A stretch of DNA of 64,000 nt from Arthrobacter rhombi (GTDB taxonomy: Bacteria; Actinomycetota; Actinomycetes; Actinomycetales; Micrococcaceae): NCBI RefSeq assembly GCF_900163545.1, contig NZ_FUHW01000037.1:1-64000 (forward strand), given 5' to 3'. The position numbers and the translations under genes are program-made. Of the stretch, positions 26,580 to 35,991 are shown in pieces. Within the stretch, counting starts at the first letter, position 1, and every line of letters starts with the position of its first letter. The notes beneath the pieces are model-generated. The model was not told where the DNA came from. It saw nothing but the letters and a program-made list of their open reading frames with translations, and made no database searches.

Positions 26580-27608
26580 TTGGACACCACAACCTCGACA
26601 TCCGCTCAGAAATCCGCCCGACAGCCCCGGTGGACCCGACTGCCGATCATCTCGCATTTGCGCAAGAGCGTCGGCTTGCAACGGACCATGCTGGTCATCG
26701 GGCTGATCCTCTCGGGCGCCTTGGTCCTGACAGCGATCTTCGCACCCCTGATCGCCCCCTACGGCTACGCACAGGCCTCAGCCGACGGCACCAGTTTCGG
26801 CGCTCAGATGGCACCGAACGCAGCACATATCTGGGGTACCACCGTCGGTGGATACGATGTCTTTTCCCGCGTGATCTGGGGAGCCCAGACCGCGACATTG
26901 GTCATCATCCTCGGCGTGCTCATGTCGGTCTTCGCCGGAGTGATCCTCGGGCTGGTCTCCGGATACCTGGGTGGTTGGGTCGACCGTCTGCTCGTGGTCA
27001 TCGCCGACGCCATCTACGCCTTCCCGGCACTGTTGCTGGCCATCGTGATGTCGATCGTCATCAGCGGCGGCCAGTCCAACCTCTTCGGGGGGATCATGGC
27101 AGCGGCGATTTCGATCACCGTGGTCTTCATTCCCCAGTACTTCCGCGTCGCCCGCGCCGAAACCATCCGGCTCAAGGCCGAACCCTTCGTGGAGTCGGCC
27201 AAGGTGATCGGCACCTCGAACCTGCGGATCATCTCCCGGCATGTCTTCCCCAATGCCACCCGGACGATGCCGTTGATCTTCACCCTCAACGCCGCTGAAT
27301 CAATCCTTACCCTGGCAGGTCTGGGCTTCCTGGGTTTCGGCATCGAACCGTCATCGGCCGCTGAATGGGGCTACGACCTCAATAAGGCCCTGGCCGATGC
27401 CACCAGTGGCATCTGGTGGACCGGGCTGTTCCCGGGTCTCGCGATCGTCCTGACCGTGCTCGGGCTGACCTTGGTCGGTGAGTCCATGAACGACCTGAAC
27501 GACCCGCGGCTGCGCGGGCGGCGTCGCGCCGGAAGGAAGAAGCGCGGCGGTCCCAACGTGCCCGCTAGCGCTTATGTCAATGGAACCGGACTGGAGGTCA
27601 CCAAATGA
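26580..27608 (+). CDS. peptide ABC transporter permease (DppC/OppC type)
   Basis: 342 aa. It has the OppC_N segment (LQRTMLVIGLILSGALVLTAIFAPLIAPYGY) and the HIWGTTVGGYDVFSRVIWGAQ motif typical of DppC. The EAA loop is FVESAKVIGTSNLRIISRHVFPNA. A TTG start at 26580 is preferred, since it follows GTGAGG by about 8 bases and lies 2 bases after the dppB stop. The stop overlaps the ATPase start by 4 bases (ATGA), showing translational coupling. Confidence 0.93.
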   Translation: MDTTTSTSAQKSARQPRWTRLPIISHLRKSVGLQRTMLVIGLILSGALVLTAIFAPLIAPYGYAQASADGTSFGAQMAPNAAHIWGTTVGGYDVFSRVIWGAQTATLVIILGVLMSVFAGVILGLVSGYLGGWVDRLLVVIADAIYAFPALLLAIVMSIVISGGQSNLFGGIMAAAISITVVFIPQYFRVARAETIRLKAEPFVESAKVIGTSNLRIISRHVFPNATRTMPLIFTLNAAESILTLAGLGFLGFGIEPSSAAEWGYDLNKALADATSGIWWTGLFPGLAIVLTVLGLTLVGESMNDLNDPRLRGRRRAGRKKRGGPNVPASAYVNGTGLEVTK

Positions 27609-29323
27609 GTCACGAACGTGAATCCGGGCAGGACCCGAACCCGGCCGCGGCCGGTGGAACAAGCCCCGTCTTATCCATCTCGGGGCTCGAGGTGACCTTC
27701 GCGACCGATGGTGGCGATGTCCACGCGGTCAACAACGTCAATCTGGACGTCAAGCCCGGCGAAGTCGTCGCGATCGTCGGCGAATCCGGTTCGGGCAAGA
27801 CGGTCACGGCCAAGACGATTCTGGGACTTTTGCCGGAAACGGCCACCAGTTCGGGGGCCGTCCTGGTCAACGGTTCGGATGTCCTCTCCGTCAGTGCCCA
27901 CGAACTGCGTGGCCTGCGGGGCCGCGATGTCGCGATGGTCTTCCAGGAACCCTCCACCGCGCTGAATCCGGTCCACACCGTGGGCTGGCAGATCATCGAG
28001 GGGATTCGCGCCCACGCAGGATCCGGGCACCGGATCAGCCGCAAACAGGCCAAGGCCCGCGCCATCGAAGCGTTGGCCAAGGTAGGGATCCCGGATCCTG
28101 AGCACCGGGTGGATTACTACCCGCACCAGTTCTCCGGAGGCCAGAAGCAGCGCGTCGTCATTGCCGCGGCGCTGGCCTTGAATCCTGGACTCATCGTGGC
28201 AGACGAGCCAACCACTGCCCTGGATGTCACCGTGCAGGCAGAGATCCTCGAGCTGCTCCGGGAGCTGCAACATCAGGACGGAACCTCGATCGTGTTGATC
28301 ACCCACAACATGGGGGTCGTCGCGGATCTGGCCGACCGCGTGGTGGTGATGTATCGCGGGGATGTCGTCGAAGAGGCACCCGTGGCGGACCTGTTCGCCA
28401 ACCCACGGGAGGACTACACCAAGGAGCTTTTGGCGGCCGTCCCGCACTTGGGGCGGAACTCTGCCTCGGCTGGACTGGTGGAACGGGCCCATTCCGAGGC
28501 CGAGGTTCTGGTGCGCGCCACGGATCTGGAGGTCGAATTCCCCGGAGGGATCGGCAAATCCGGTTTCCGGGCCGTCGGTGGGGTGTCCTTCCAGATCTCT
28601 GCTGGGGAAGTGTACGGGCTGGTGGGGGAATCCGGGTCGGGTAAGACGACCATCGGACGTTCCATCGCCGGTCTGAACAAGATCACCGGTGGCAGCCTGA
28701 ACGTGCTCGGCTACGAGATGCTCAACTTCCGCGAGCGGACGTTCAAACCGCTGCGCAAGGACATCGGTTTCGTCTTCCAGGACCCGGGCGCATCATTCAA
28801 CCCGCATCTGACCATCGGTGATTGCGTGGCCGAACCGTTGTGGGTCCATCAGGACCCCACGGTCTCGGGCGCCCGGGACCGGGTGCGTGAACTGATGGAT
28901 GCGGTCCAGCTCCCCGGCCGGTTCGTGGACCGTTACCCCCATGAACTCTCGGGTGGGCAGCGTCAACGTGCCAGCCTGGCCCGGGCCCTGGCACTGAACC
29001 CGAAACTCCTGATCGCCGATGAGCCGACCAGCGCCTTGGACGTGTCCGTGCAGGCCGCGGTGCTGGACCTGTTCAAGGAAATTCAGACGGAGTACGGCTT
29101 CGCCGCGTTGTTCATCAGCCACGACCTTGCTGTCGTGGACATGCTCGCGGACTGGGTCGGTGTTCTGTACCGCGGTGAGCTGGTCGAAGAGGGAATCGGG
29201 AACCAGATCATGGGTAGTCCGCGCCACGACTACACGCGGCGCCTGATCGCCTCGCTGCCCGTGCCGGATCCCGCCGAGCAGGCCCGCCGTCGTGCGGCCA
29301 ACCGCGAGCTGCTGACCGACTAG
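27605..29323 (+). CDS. fused dipeptide ABC transporter ATPase (DppD-DppF in one chain)
   Basis: 572 aa with two complete ABC ATPase domains. The first has Walker A GESGSGKT (near residue 60), signature FSGGQKQRV and Walker B LIVADEPTTALD. The second has [11 protein letters not shown] (near 343), LSGGQRQRAS and LLIADEPTSALDVS. In many bacteria these are two proteins (DppD and DppF); the fusion is common in Actinobacteria. Oligopeptide-binding C-terminal extensions follow each domain. It powers import by the DppB/DppC pair encoded just upstream. Confidence 0.95.
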   Translation: MSHERESGQDPNPAAAGGTSPVLSISGLEVTFATDGGDVHAVNNVNLDVKPGEVVAIVGESGSGKTVTAKTILGLLPETATSSGAVLVNGSDVLSVSAHELRGLRGRDVAMVFQEPSTALNPVHTVGWQIIEGIRAHAGSGHRISRKQAKARAIEALAKVGIPDPEHRVDYYPHQFSGGQKQRVVIAAALALNPGLIVADEPTTALDVTVQAEILELLRELQHQDGTSIVLITHNMGVVADLADRVVVMYRGDVVEEAPVADLFANPREDYTKELLAAVPHLGRNSASAGLVERAHSEAEVLVRATDLEVEFPGGIGKSGFRAVGGVSFQISAGEVYGLVGESGSGKTTIGRSIAGLNKITGGSLNVLGYEMLNFRERTFKPLRKDIGFVFQDPGASFNPHLTIGDCVAEPLWVHQDPTVSGARDRVRELMDAVQLPGRFVDRYPHELSGGQRQRASLARALALNPKLLIADEPTSALDVSVQAAVLDLFKEIQTEYGFAALFISHDLAVVDMLADWVGVLYRGELVEEGIGNQIMGSPRHDYTRRLIASLPVPDPAEQARRRAANRELLTD

Positions 29324-29341
29324 GGTCCTGCCCCGGAGCAC

Positions 29342-29374
29342 CGTAGCGGTGGCGGCCTCGCCGTCACCGCTACG
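29342..29374. terminator. hairpin between the converging peptide transporter and aconitase genes
   Basis: CGTAGCGGTG (29342-29351) and CACCGCTACG (29365-29374) are exact complements; the stem can extend inward by four pairs (one G-T) leaving a 5-base loop. It lies between two stops that face each other. Confidence 0.75.
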
Positions 29375-29394
29375 AACCCCCTGCCGGGTTCTCT

Positions 29395-31359
29395 TTAGCC
29401 CTTCGCCACGGCGGGAATCCGTCCACCCGCCAGCACCATATCGACCTGCCGGTCCGAGAGTTTATGGCGCAACGTGACATCCCGACCACCCAAGGTCGCC
29501 GCGACGTCGTTGCCTGCCTTCAGTTGGGCATGCAGGCCGTTGATGACCAGCCGCTCCCCCGTGGTCCCGGCGTCGTAATCTGCGGCATCGGTGAATTCCA
29601 GCGCGAGGATCCCGAAATTCGCCAGGTTCTGCCAGTGGATGCGGGCGAAGGACTTGGCGACTGCTACCCGCAATCCGAGGTAACGCGGGGCGATGACCGC
29701 ATGTTCACGCGAGGACCCCTGACCGTAGTTTTCCCCGGCGATCACCGCGTGGCCGTCGTCGTTCTCCTTGGCCTGCGCCGGATAGTCGGTGTCGATGCGG
29801 GAGAAGGAAAACTCGGCGATCTTCGGGATGTTGCTGCGGAAGGGCAGCACCCTGGACCCTGCCGGCATGATCTCGTCGGTGGAGACGTTGTCGCCCATCC
29901 GCAACAGGATCGGAAGGTCCAGGTCGTCGGCGATGGCGTCGAAATCGGGAAGGCTGGAGATATTCGATCCCTTGACCAACTCGACCCGGGCCGCCTCCTC
30001 CGGCGGTAACGGTGCTTGGAGCATGTCGGAGTTCTGGCTGAACGTTTTCGGCATTTTCGGGCGCGGGTAGGCCATCTCCAGGGTGCGGCCGAGTTCGCGC
30101 GGGTCGGTGATCTTGCCGGTCAAGGCGGCAGCGGCCGCGGTTTCGGGGGAACACAACCACACGGCGTCCTCCTCGGTTCCGGAGCGGCCGGGGAAGTTCC
30201 TGGGCATGGTGCGCAGGCTGTTCCGACCGGCGGCCGGGGCCTGTCCCATGCCGATGCAGCCCATGCAGCCTGACTGGTGGATCCTGGCTCCTGCTCCGAC
30301 CAGCTGGGTCAGCCAGCCGCCGCCGATCAGATCTGCCAGGACCTCGCGGGAGGTGGGGTTCACATCGACCGAGACCTGCTCGGAGGCCTGACGGCCGGCA
30401 AGGATCTCGGCGAATACCGCAAAATCGCGCAGACCGGGGTTCGCCGAGGAACCGACGACCACCTGAAAAACATCCTCCCCGGCTGCTTCCGCCACGGTGA
30501 CGACGTTGCCGGGCGACGAGGGTTTGGCGATGAGCGGTTCCAGTTCGGAAAGGTTGATGGAGTCCGTCTGGTCGTAGCCGGCCTCCGGGTCGGCCACCAG
30601 CTCCTGGAACTCGTCTTCCCGCCCGACTGCCGCCAGATATTCGCGGACCGCCTCGTCTGCGGGGAAGACGGTGGTCGTGGCCCCGAGTTCCGCCCCCATA
30701 TTCGCGATGACGTGGCGGTCCATGGCCGTGAGTCCCGCGAGTCCGGGGCCGTGGTATTCGATGATCCGCCCGACGCCGCCCTTCACCCCGTGGCGGCGCA
30801 ACATCTCCAGGATCACGTCCTTGGCCGACACCCAGTCGGGTAGTTCCCCGGTCAGTTCGATACCCCAGATCTCCGGCATCGCCACATAGAGCGGTTCTCC
30901 GGCCATGGCCATGGCCACTTCGAGGCCTCCAACGCCGACGGCCAGCATGCCGATGGCTCCTGCGGAGCAGGTGTGTGAATCGGAACCAACCATGGTGGCA
31001 CCGGGTTTGCCAAAGCGGGATTGGTGGACCGGGTGGGAGACGCCATTACCCGCCTTGGAGAACCACAACCCGAACCGTTCTGCAGCGGATTGCAGGAACA
31101 GATGGTCCTCGGGGTTCTTCTCGTCGGTTTGCAGCAGGTTGTGGTCAACGTATTGGGCCGAAAGTTCGGTTTTCACCCGGTCGAGCCCCAAAGCCTCCAA
31201 TTCCAGCATGACCATTGTCCCGGTCGCATCCTGGGTCAACGTCTGGTCGATGGAGATGCCGACTTCGGCGCCGGGGGTCATCTCCCCGTCGACCAAATGC
31301 GTTGAGATCAGCTTTTGGGCGACATTGCGCGCTGGGGTGCTGGTGCTCTGCGTGGCCAT
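29395..31359 (-). CDS. aconitate hydratase, short (Aquifex-type) form
   Basis: 654 aa, much shorter than the ~890-aa AcnA. Iron-sulfur Cys ligands are seen in SDSHTCSAG and SGCMGCIGMGQAP. The swivel domain holds GENYGQGSSREHAV with the substrate-binding SSRE. This architecture (LeuC-like domains plus swivel in one chain) fits the small aconitase subfamily known from Aquifex and some other bacteria. It would interconvert citrate and isocitrate and so feed the aceA/aceB shunt, but a role on a related C5-C7 hydroxyacid cannot be excluded; an AcnA copy could exist elsewhere. ATG 31359 with GGAGGGAG upstream. Confidence 0.88.
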   Translation of the reverse strand: MATQSTSTPARNVAQKLISTHLVDGEMTPGAEVGISIDQTLTQDATGTMVMLELEALGLDRVKTELSAQYVDHNLLQTDEKNPEDHLFLQSAAERFGLWFSKAGNGVSHPVHQSRFGKPGATMVGSDSHTCSAGAIGMLAVGVGGLEVAMAMAGEPLYVAMPEIWGIELTGELPDWVSAKDVILEMLRRHGVKGGVGRIIEYHGPGLAGLTAMDRHVIANMGAELGATTTVFPADEAVREYLAAVGREDEFQELVADPEAGYDQTDSINLSELEPLIAKPSSPGNVVTVAEAAGEDVFQVVVGSSANPGLRDFAVFAEILAGRQASEQVSVDVNPTSREVLADLIGGGWLTQLVGAGARIHQSGCMGCIGMGQAPAAGRNSLRTMPRNFPGRSGTEEDAVWLCSPETAAAAALTGKITDPRELGRTLEMAYPRPKMPKTFSQNSDMLQAPLPPEEAARVELVKGSNISSLPDFDAIADDLDLPILLRMGDNVSTDEIMPAGSRVLPFRSNIPKIAEFSFSRIDTDYPAQAKENDDGHAVIAGENYGQGSSREHAVIAPRYLGLRVAVAKSFARIHWQNLANFGILALEFTDAADYDAGTTGERLVINGLHAQLKAGNDVAATLGGRDVTLRHKLSDRQVDMVLAGGRIPAVAKG

Positions 31360-31468
31360 GGTGGGCTCCCTCCGGTTGACTATCCGCCACCGGCCCGGCA
31401 GCGGACCTGTCCCCATGGTAGGCACGAATTCGGGGACACGAAAGGATTGGGTTTCCGGGCAGACAGAA

Positions 31469-31504
31469 GCGGCCCTGACATCTTCCGATGTCAGGGCCGC
31501 TTTT
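31469..31504. terminator. tRNA-Ser terminator
   Basis: GCGGCCCTGACATC (31469-31482) pairs exactly with 31487-31500 around a TTCC loop, 14 bp. It lies directly downstream of tRNA-Ser on the - strand and is followed there by TTCT; on the + strand TTTT follows. Confidence 0.85.
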
Positions 31505-31511
31505 GTATCCG

Positions 31512-31596
31512 CGGAGGATGGGGGATTTGAACCCCCGAGGGCGTGAACCCAACACGCGTTCCAGGCGTGCGCCATAGGCCGCTAGGCGAATCCTCC
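31512..31596 (-). tRNA. tRNA-Ser (GGA anticodon)
   Basis: Read on the - strand, the 7-bp acceptor GGAGGAT/ATCCTCC, D arm, anticodon stem CACGC/GCGTG with loop CTGGAAC (anticodon GGA), a long variable arm (class II, as serine tRNAs require) and T arm GGGGGTTCAAATCCCCC are all visible. The discriminator base is G, as in serine tRNAs. CCA is not encoded. Confidence 0.97.
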
Positions 31597-31766
31597 AGAT
31601 TGCCCAAAAGAGCAGTTTCCAGCGTACCGGAAGAATCCGCGCAGACCGAATCGACACCCAGCCCGCCCATTCCGGGCCGACCGCTGCCAAATAGCTGCCG
31701 GTCCAGCGCCCCACGGGGCCGAAGCCCGGGACGGGAGAGCACGCATTTTCAGGTACACTATTTGTC

Positions 31767-31854
31767 GGCCCCTCATGTGGTGTCATCCCGTCGAACTCCC
31801 CCAGGACCGGAAGGTAGCAAGGGTAGGTGGGCTCTGGCAGGTGCATGAGGGGTC
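31767..31854 (+). ncRNA. ffs: small (4.5S-type) signal recognition particle RNA
   Basis: The ends pair (GCCCCTCATG at 31768-31777 with CATGAGGGG at 31844-31852). The apical part contains the conserved CAGGACCGGAAGGTAGCAAGG with a GGAA tetraloop and the AGCAAGG internal-loop strand bound by Ffh. A likely -10 box TACACT is at 31754-31759, 8 bases before the 5' end. A T-rich stretch (TTTACTTTT) follows and can serve as terminator. It is divergent from tRNA-Ser and close to dnaX, a frequent actinobacterial layout. Confidence 0.93.
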
Positions 31855-31891
31855 TTTACTTTTCCCACCGCCGCGCGATGAGGAGGTCACC

Positions 31892-32818
31892 ATGGGCGCC
31901 GGACGCTACGCCCCCAGCCCCTCGGGTGAATTGCATGTGGGGAACCTGCGCACCGCCGTGCTGGCTTGGCTTTTTGCCCGCTCCACTGGCCGGGACTTCC
32001 TGCTGCGGGTGGAGGATCTGGATCGCGCCCGCGCCGGCGCCGAAGAGGTCCAGTTGGCCGATCTGCACGCCATCGGCATCGATTGGGACGGCGCCGCGGT
32101 CCGCCAGACCGAAAGGGCCGAGGGCTACGACGCCGCCATCGCCGCCCTGCAGCAGGCAGGCCTGCTCTATGAATGCTTCTGCACTCGACGCGATATCGCC
32201 GAAGCCCCCTCGGCGCCGCATGCCGCCCCCGGCGCCTACCCGGGGACCTGCCGCGAGTTGAACGAGGCCGAACGGGCAAGCCGCCGGCAGCTGCGCCCGG
32301 CAGCACTTCGGCTACGCACCGACGTCGTGCAGTTCACCATCACCGATACCCTCCACGGGCCATACACCGGGGTCGTGGATGACTTCGTCGTCCTCCGTAA
32401 TGACGGCGTCCCCGCCTATAACCTTGCCGTCGTCGTTGATGACGTCCTCCAGGGAGTCGATCAGGTGGTTCGTGGTGATGATCTGCTGCCCTCCACCCCA
32501 CGTCAGGGGTACCTCGCCACGCTGCTCTCCGGTCTGGGCGGAGACTTCCACGGCGCAAAACTGCCGGAATACGTGCATGTGCCGTTGGTCCTGAATGAAC
32601 ACGGCCAACGCCTCGCCAAACGGGACGGTTCGGTCACGTTGGCACAGCTGGAACATGAAGGTTTCCCCCCGCAGCGGGTGCGCGCCCGCCTGCTGGAATC
32701 GTTGGGACTTCCGGGTGCTTCATTGACCGCCGCGCTGGCTGCCTTCGACCCTTCCGGCCTTCCACGTGATCCGTGGGTCTTCGGCGGGTTCACTGCGGGC
32801 GCCCCGGGGATGCAATGA
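31892..32818 (+). CDS. gluQRS: glutamyl-Q tRNA(Asp) synthetase
   Basis: 308 aa. It lacks the anticodon-binding domain of full GluRS. The class I HIGH-like motif is PSPSGELHVGNLRTA (residues 7-21), the KMSKS-like motif is RLAKRDGSVTL, and the zinc site of GluQ-RS is present (CFC at about 102-104, then Tyr and Cys in AYPGTCR). It attaches glutamate to queuosine in the anticodon of tRNA-Asp. The ATG at 31892 follows GAGGAGGTCACC. It starts 37 bases after the SRP RNA. Confidence 0.93.
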   Translation: MGAGRYAPSPSGELHVGNLRTAVLAWLFARSTGRDFLLRVEDLDRARAGAEEVQLADLHAIGIDWDGAAVRQTERAEGYDAAIAALQQAGLLYECFCTRRDIAEAPSAPHAAPGAYPGTCRELNEAERASRRQLRPAALRLRTDVVQFTITDTLHGPYTGVVDDFVVLRNDGVPAYNLAVVVDDVLQGVDQVVRGDDLLPSTPRQGYLATLLSGLGGDFHGAKLPEYVHVPLVLNEHGQRLAKRDGSVTLAQLEHEGFPPQRVRARLLESLGLPGASLTAALAAFDPSGLPRDPWVFGGFTAGAPGMQ

Positions 32819-32846
32819 GCCCGGCGGAACGGATAGGCTTCGACTC

Positions 32847-35800
32847 GTGAGTACAGCCCTTTACCGTCGTTACCGTCCGGACGCCTTCTCGGACGTGATC
32901 GGGCAGGAGCATGTCACCACCCCACTGATGGCTGCCCTGTCCAAGAACCGGGTGAACCACGCCTATCTCTTCTCAGGTCCGCGCGGTTGCGGCAAGACCA
33001 CCTCGGCCAGGATCCTGGCCCGTTGCCTGAACTGCGCCCAGGGTCCGACGGCGGAACCCTGCGGCACTTGCGATAGCTGCCTGGAGTTGGCCACCGGCGG
33101 ATCCGGCTCGCTGGATGTCATCGAAATCGATGCTGCCTCCCATGGCGGCGTCGACGACGCCCGCGACTTGCGAGAACGCGCCACCTTCGCCCCGGTGCGC
33201 GACAGGTACAAGATCTTCATCATCGACGAGGCCCATATGGTGACCTCGGCCGGCTTCAACGCGCTGCTCAAAATCGTCGAGGAGCCGCCGGAGCACATCA
33301 AATTCATCTTCGCGACGACGGAACCGGATAAGGTCATCGGGACCATCAAGTCCCGGACGCATCACTACCCCTTCCGACTCGTTCCCCCCGAACCCCTGAT
33401 GGCCTACCTCGAGCGACTCTGCTCGCAGGAAAACATGCCCGTGGCTCCAGGGGTGCTCTCCCTGGTCATTCGTGCCGGTGGCGGTTCGGTACGTGACTCC
33501 CTTTCCGTATTGGACCAGCTGATGGCCGGCGCCGGCCCCGAGGGACTGGACTACGAGCTGGCCGTCTCCCTCCTCGGGTACACGCATGCCACCTTGCTGG
33601 ACGACGTGGTGGACGCGATGGCCGCCCAGGATGCGGCGACCGTCTTCTCGGCGGTCGACCGGGTCATCCAGACCGGGCACGATCCGCGGCGTTTCGTCGA
33701 GGACCTGCTGGAGCGCTTCCGCGACCTGATCATCGTGAAGGCGATGCCCGAAAGCGCCTCGCAGGTGATCCGCGGGCTGCCCGAGGACCAGCTGCACCGC
33801 ATGACGCAGCAGGCCACCTTATTGGGCCATGCGGAGCTCAGCCGCAGCGCCGACGTCACCAACCAGGCCCTCACCGAAATGACCGGTGCCACCAGCCCGC
33901 GATTGCACCTCGAACTGCTCTGCGCCCGGTTGCTGCTGCCGGCGGCGGACACCACCGAACGGGGCATCAATGCCCGGGTGGACCGCATCGAACGCCGCCT
34001 CAGTTATGCCGGGGACGTCCCCGAGATCCCTGCCGGCCAACCCTCGATCGACGTTCCGGTGCGCGGCGCCGGCACGCCGCAGGCGGCGACGGGTTTCGAA
34101 TCCACGACCAGCCCCCAGGGGGCCGCTGCCGTCCGCGAAGCGTTGCGGGCAGCCCGCGGCAAGGACCAGCCCACCGCCGTCCCGACCGAACCCCGCCCCG
34201 TGGAGCCGGCCCCCACCGCCGCCTCCACTCCGCCGGACACCGAGCCGCCCAGTGCTGCGCCGCAACCTGCCGAACCGGCAGCCGGACCGCAACCGGTCGA
34301 GACCGAAACCGCTGCGCCGTCGCCGAGCACCCCCACGGCTGCACCGCAGCCTGCCGGCACACCGCAGGAATCATCGGCCGACTGGGGGGCCTGGGGCCCC
34401 GTCGACGAGAATCCGTCACCGCCCGCCGCGGCGACACCCGCCAATCCCACGGCTGCTGCCGCATCTACCGAGGCCCCGGCCCCGACGGAAAACAACCGCC
34501 AGCGCACCGAAACCGCTGGCCCGGCCGACGGCGGCTCGGCTCCCAGCGCCCCGGAACAGCCCGTAGCCACCCCCTCCCCGACGCGGGAGGAACCCTCGAC
34601 GCCGATCAACGAGCCGGTGGCCCAGCCGGAACCATCCGCCGAGGAACCTACGCCCGGCGGCACTGCCGGCACCGTGGAGATGTTCCGTCGGGCCTGGCCG
34701 GAAATCATGGACGCCCTGCGCGAAGAGAGGAAGTTCGTGTGGCTGACGATCCAGCCACACGCCTCATTGGCTGGCTTCGATGGCCGGACGTTGACGGTCG
34801 CTTTCGCCAATCCCGGACCCATGAAGGCCTTTTCCGCCAAGCAGGAGAACATCGATCTGCTCCGGGGTGCCATCAACCACATCCTGGGCGTCGCGCCCGA
34901 GATCGTCATCACCGGCGGGGGTTCCGTTCCGGCGGGTGGTTCGGGCCCAAAAGCTGAGCGCCGGCCCGCGCCGGCGTCCCGCGGCCCGGTAGCGCAGAAC
35001 AGCGCCACGGCAGCACCCACGCACGCGCCGTCGACCTCCAGCAACACGGCGACTGCGGCACGGCCCCCGGCAGTCCCAGCGCCGACAGCCCGCGTACCGG
35101 CGACCCAGCCTCCGGCAGCCCCGGCTCCCGGAGGCAGCAAGCCGGAAGCCCACGCGGCATCGGGACCTGCTGCCGCCTTGCGACAGCATCGAGCCGCAAC
35201 GACCAGCGCCCGTCCTTCCCGTGGTGCACCCGACCGCTCACCTGATGAAGGACCCACCGACTTCGGCGCAGAGCCAGAGGACGACGGCGGCTACGACTGG
35301 GGCAGCGACACCGTGCCCGTAGCGCCCTGGGACGAACCCTCCGGCCCCGCGACGCCTGCGGCCGAACCCCCGACCCAGCGCGCCACCCGCCCCGAAGGTG
35401 AAACCTGGCAGCGTCCGGAGCCGGCAGCACCTGTTCCAGCGGCCCCCACGCCCTCGGCACCAGCAGACCAGACAGCCGGCACTCCTGCAGCACCGGCTCC
35501 TGCAGCGCCCGCGCCGGTCGGTACCTCCGCTCCTGCGGCACCAGCGCCCGCCGGTTCGGCCTCACCGGTAGCGCCGGCACCGGCTGACTCCGCGGCGCCC
35601 GTGGCCCCGGCTCCCGGAGCCGTGGCCCCGCCGTCGGCCCCTGCCGTTCCCGAACGGGAAGCCCCGCAGCCCACTGCCGATAAGCCGATGAGCAGGTACC
35701 AGCAGCTATTGAATCAGGCCCGGGTGAAGGATCAGTCAGCCTCAAACACCCAGGGAATAGCATCCGGCGGCGGGGCAACGCCCCCCCGGCCCCGAACGGA

Positions 35801-35948
35801 CGTAGAATCGACCTACGTTGAGGACATTCCCAGCGACGATGACATCTCCATCGAGGAATCCGGAGTGGTCGGCCGCCCGGCGATCGAACGCCTGCTCAAC
35901 GGCCGCCTGATCGAGGAACGCAACCATGACGGCACCCCGATCATCTAG
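32847..35948 (+). CDS. dnaX: DNA polymerase III subunit gamma/tau with very long Pro/Ala-rich tail
   Basis: 1033 aa. Residues 1-370 form the AAA+ clamp-loader ATPase (Walker A GPRGCGKT at 44-51, zinc Cys cluster CLNCAQ...CGTCDSC, DEAH at Walker B). A Pro/Ala/Thr-rich region (about 400-605) leads to a conserved tau segment (TVEMFRRAWPEIMDALREERKFVWL, from about 609). A second, even more repetitive region (about 700-945, many APAP/PAAPAP units) ends in MSRYQQLLNQARVKDQ and an acidic C-terminus. The usual length in E. coli is 643 aa, so almost half is low-complexity linker. GTG start at 32847. recR follows 43 bases later. Confidence 0.95.
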   Translation: MSTALYRRYRPDAFSDVIGQEHVTTPLMAALSKNRVNHAYLFSGPRGCGKTTSARILARCLNCAQGPTAEPCGTCDSCLELATGGSGSLDVIEIDAASHGGVDDARDLRERATFAPVRDRYKIFIIDEAHMVTSAGFNALLKIVEEPPEHIKFIFATTEPDKVIGTIKSRTHHYPFRLVPPEPLMAYLERLCSQENMPVAPGVLSLVIRAGGGSVRDSLSVLDQLMAGAGPEGLDYELAVSLLGYTHATLLDDVVDAMAAQDAATVFSAVDRVIQTGHDPRRFVEDLLERFRDLIIVKAMPESASQVIRGLPEDQLHRMTQQATLLGHAELSRSADVTNQALTEMTGATSPRLHLELLCARLLLPAADTTERGINARVDRIERRLSYAGDVPEIPAGQPSIDVPVRGAGTPQAATGFESTTSPQGAAAVREALRAARGKDQPTAVPTEPRPVEPAPTAASTPPDTEPPSAAPQPAEPAAGPQPVETETAAPSPSTPTAAPQPAGTPQESSADWGAWGPVDENPSPPAAATPANPTAAAASTEAPAPTENNRQRTETAGPADGGSAPSAPEQPVATPSPTREEPSTPINEPVAQPEPSAEEPTPGGTAGTVEMFRRAWPEIMDALREERKFVWLTIQPHASLAGFDGRTLTVAFANPGPMKAFSAKQENIDLLRGAINHILGVAPEIVITGGGSVPAGGSGPKAERRPAPASRGPVAQNSATAAPTHAPSTSSNTATAARPPAVPAPTARVPATQPPAAPAPGGSKPEAHAASGPAAALRQHRAATTSARPSRGAPDRSPDEGPTDFGAEPEDDGGYDWGSDTVPVAPWDEPSGPATPAAEPPTQRATRPEGETWQRPEPAAPVPAAPTPSAPADQTAGTPAAPAPAAPAPVGTSAPAAPAPAGSASPVAPAPADSAAPVAPAPGAVAPPSAPAVPEREAPQPTADKPMSRYQQLLNQARVKDQSASNTQGIASGGGATPPRPRTDVESTYVEDIPSDDDISIEESGVVGRPAIERLLNGRLIEERNHDGTPII

Positions 35949-35991
35949 GTTCCACCCGGAGCCGTCATCCAACTTTGCAGTGTGAGGTTTC

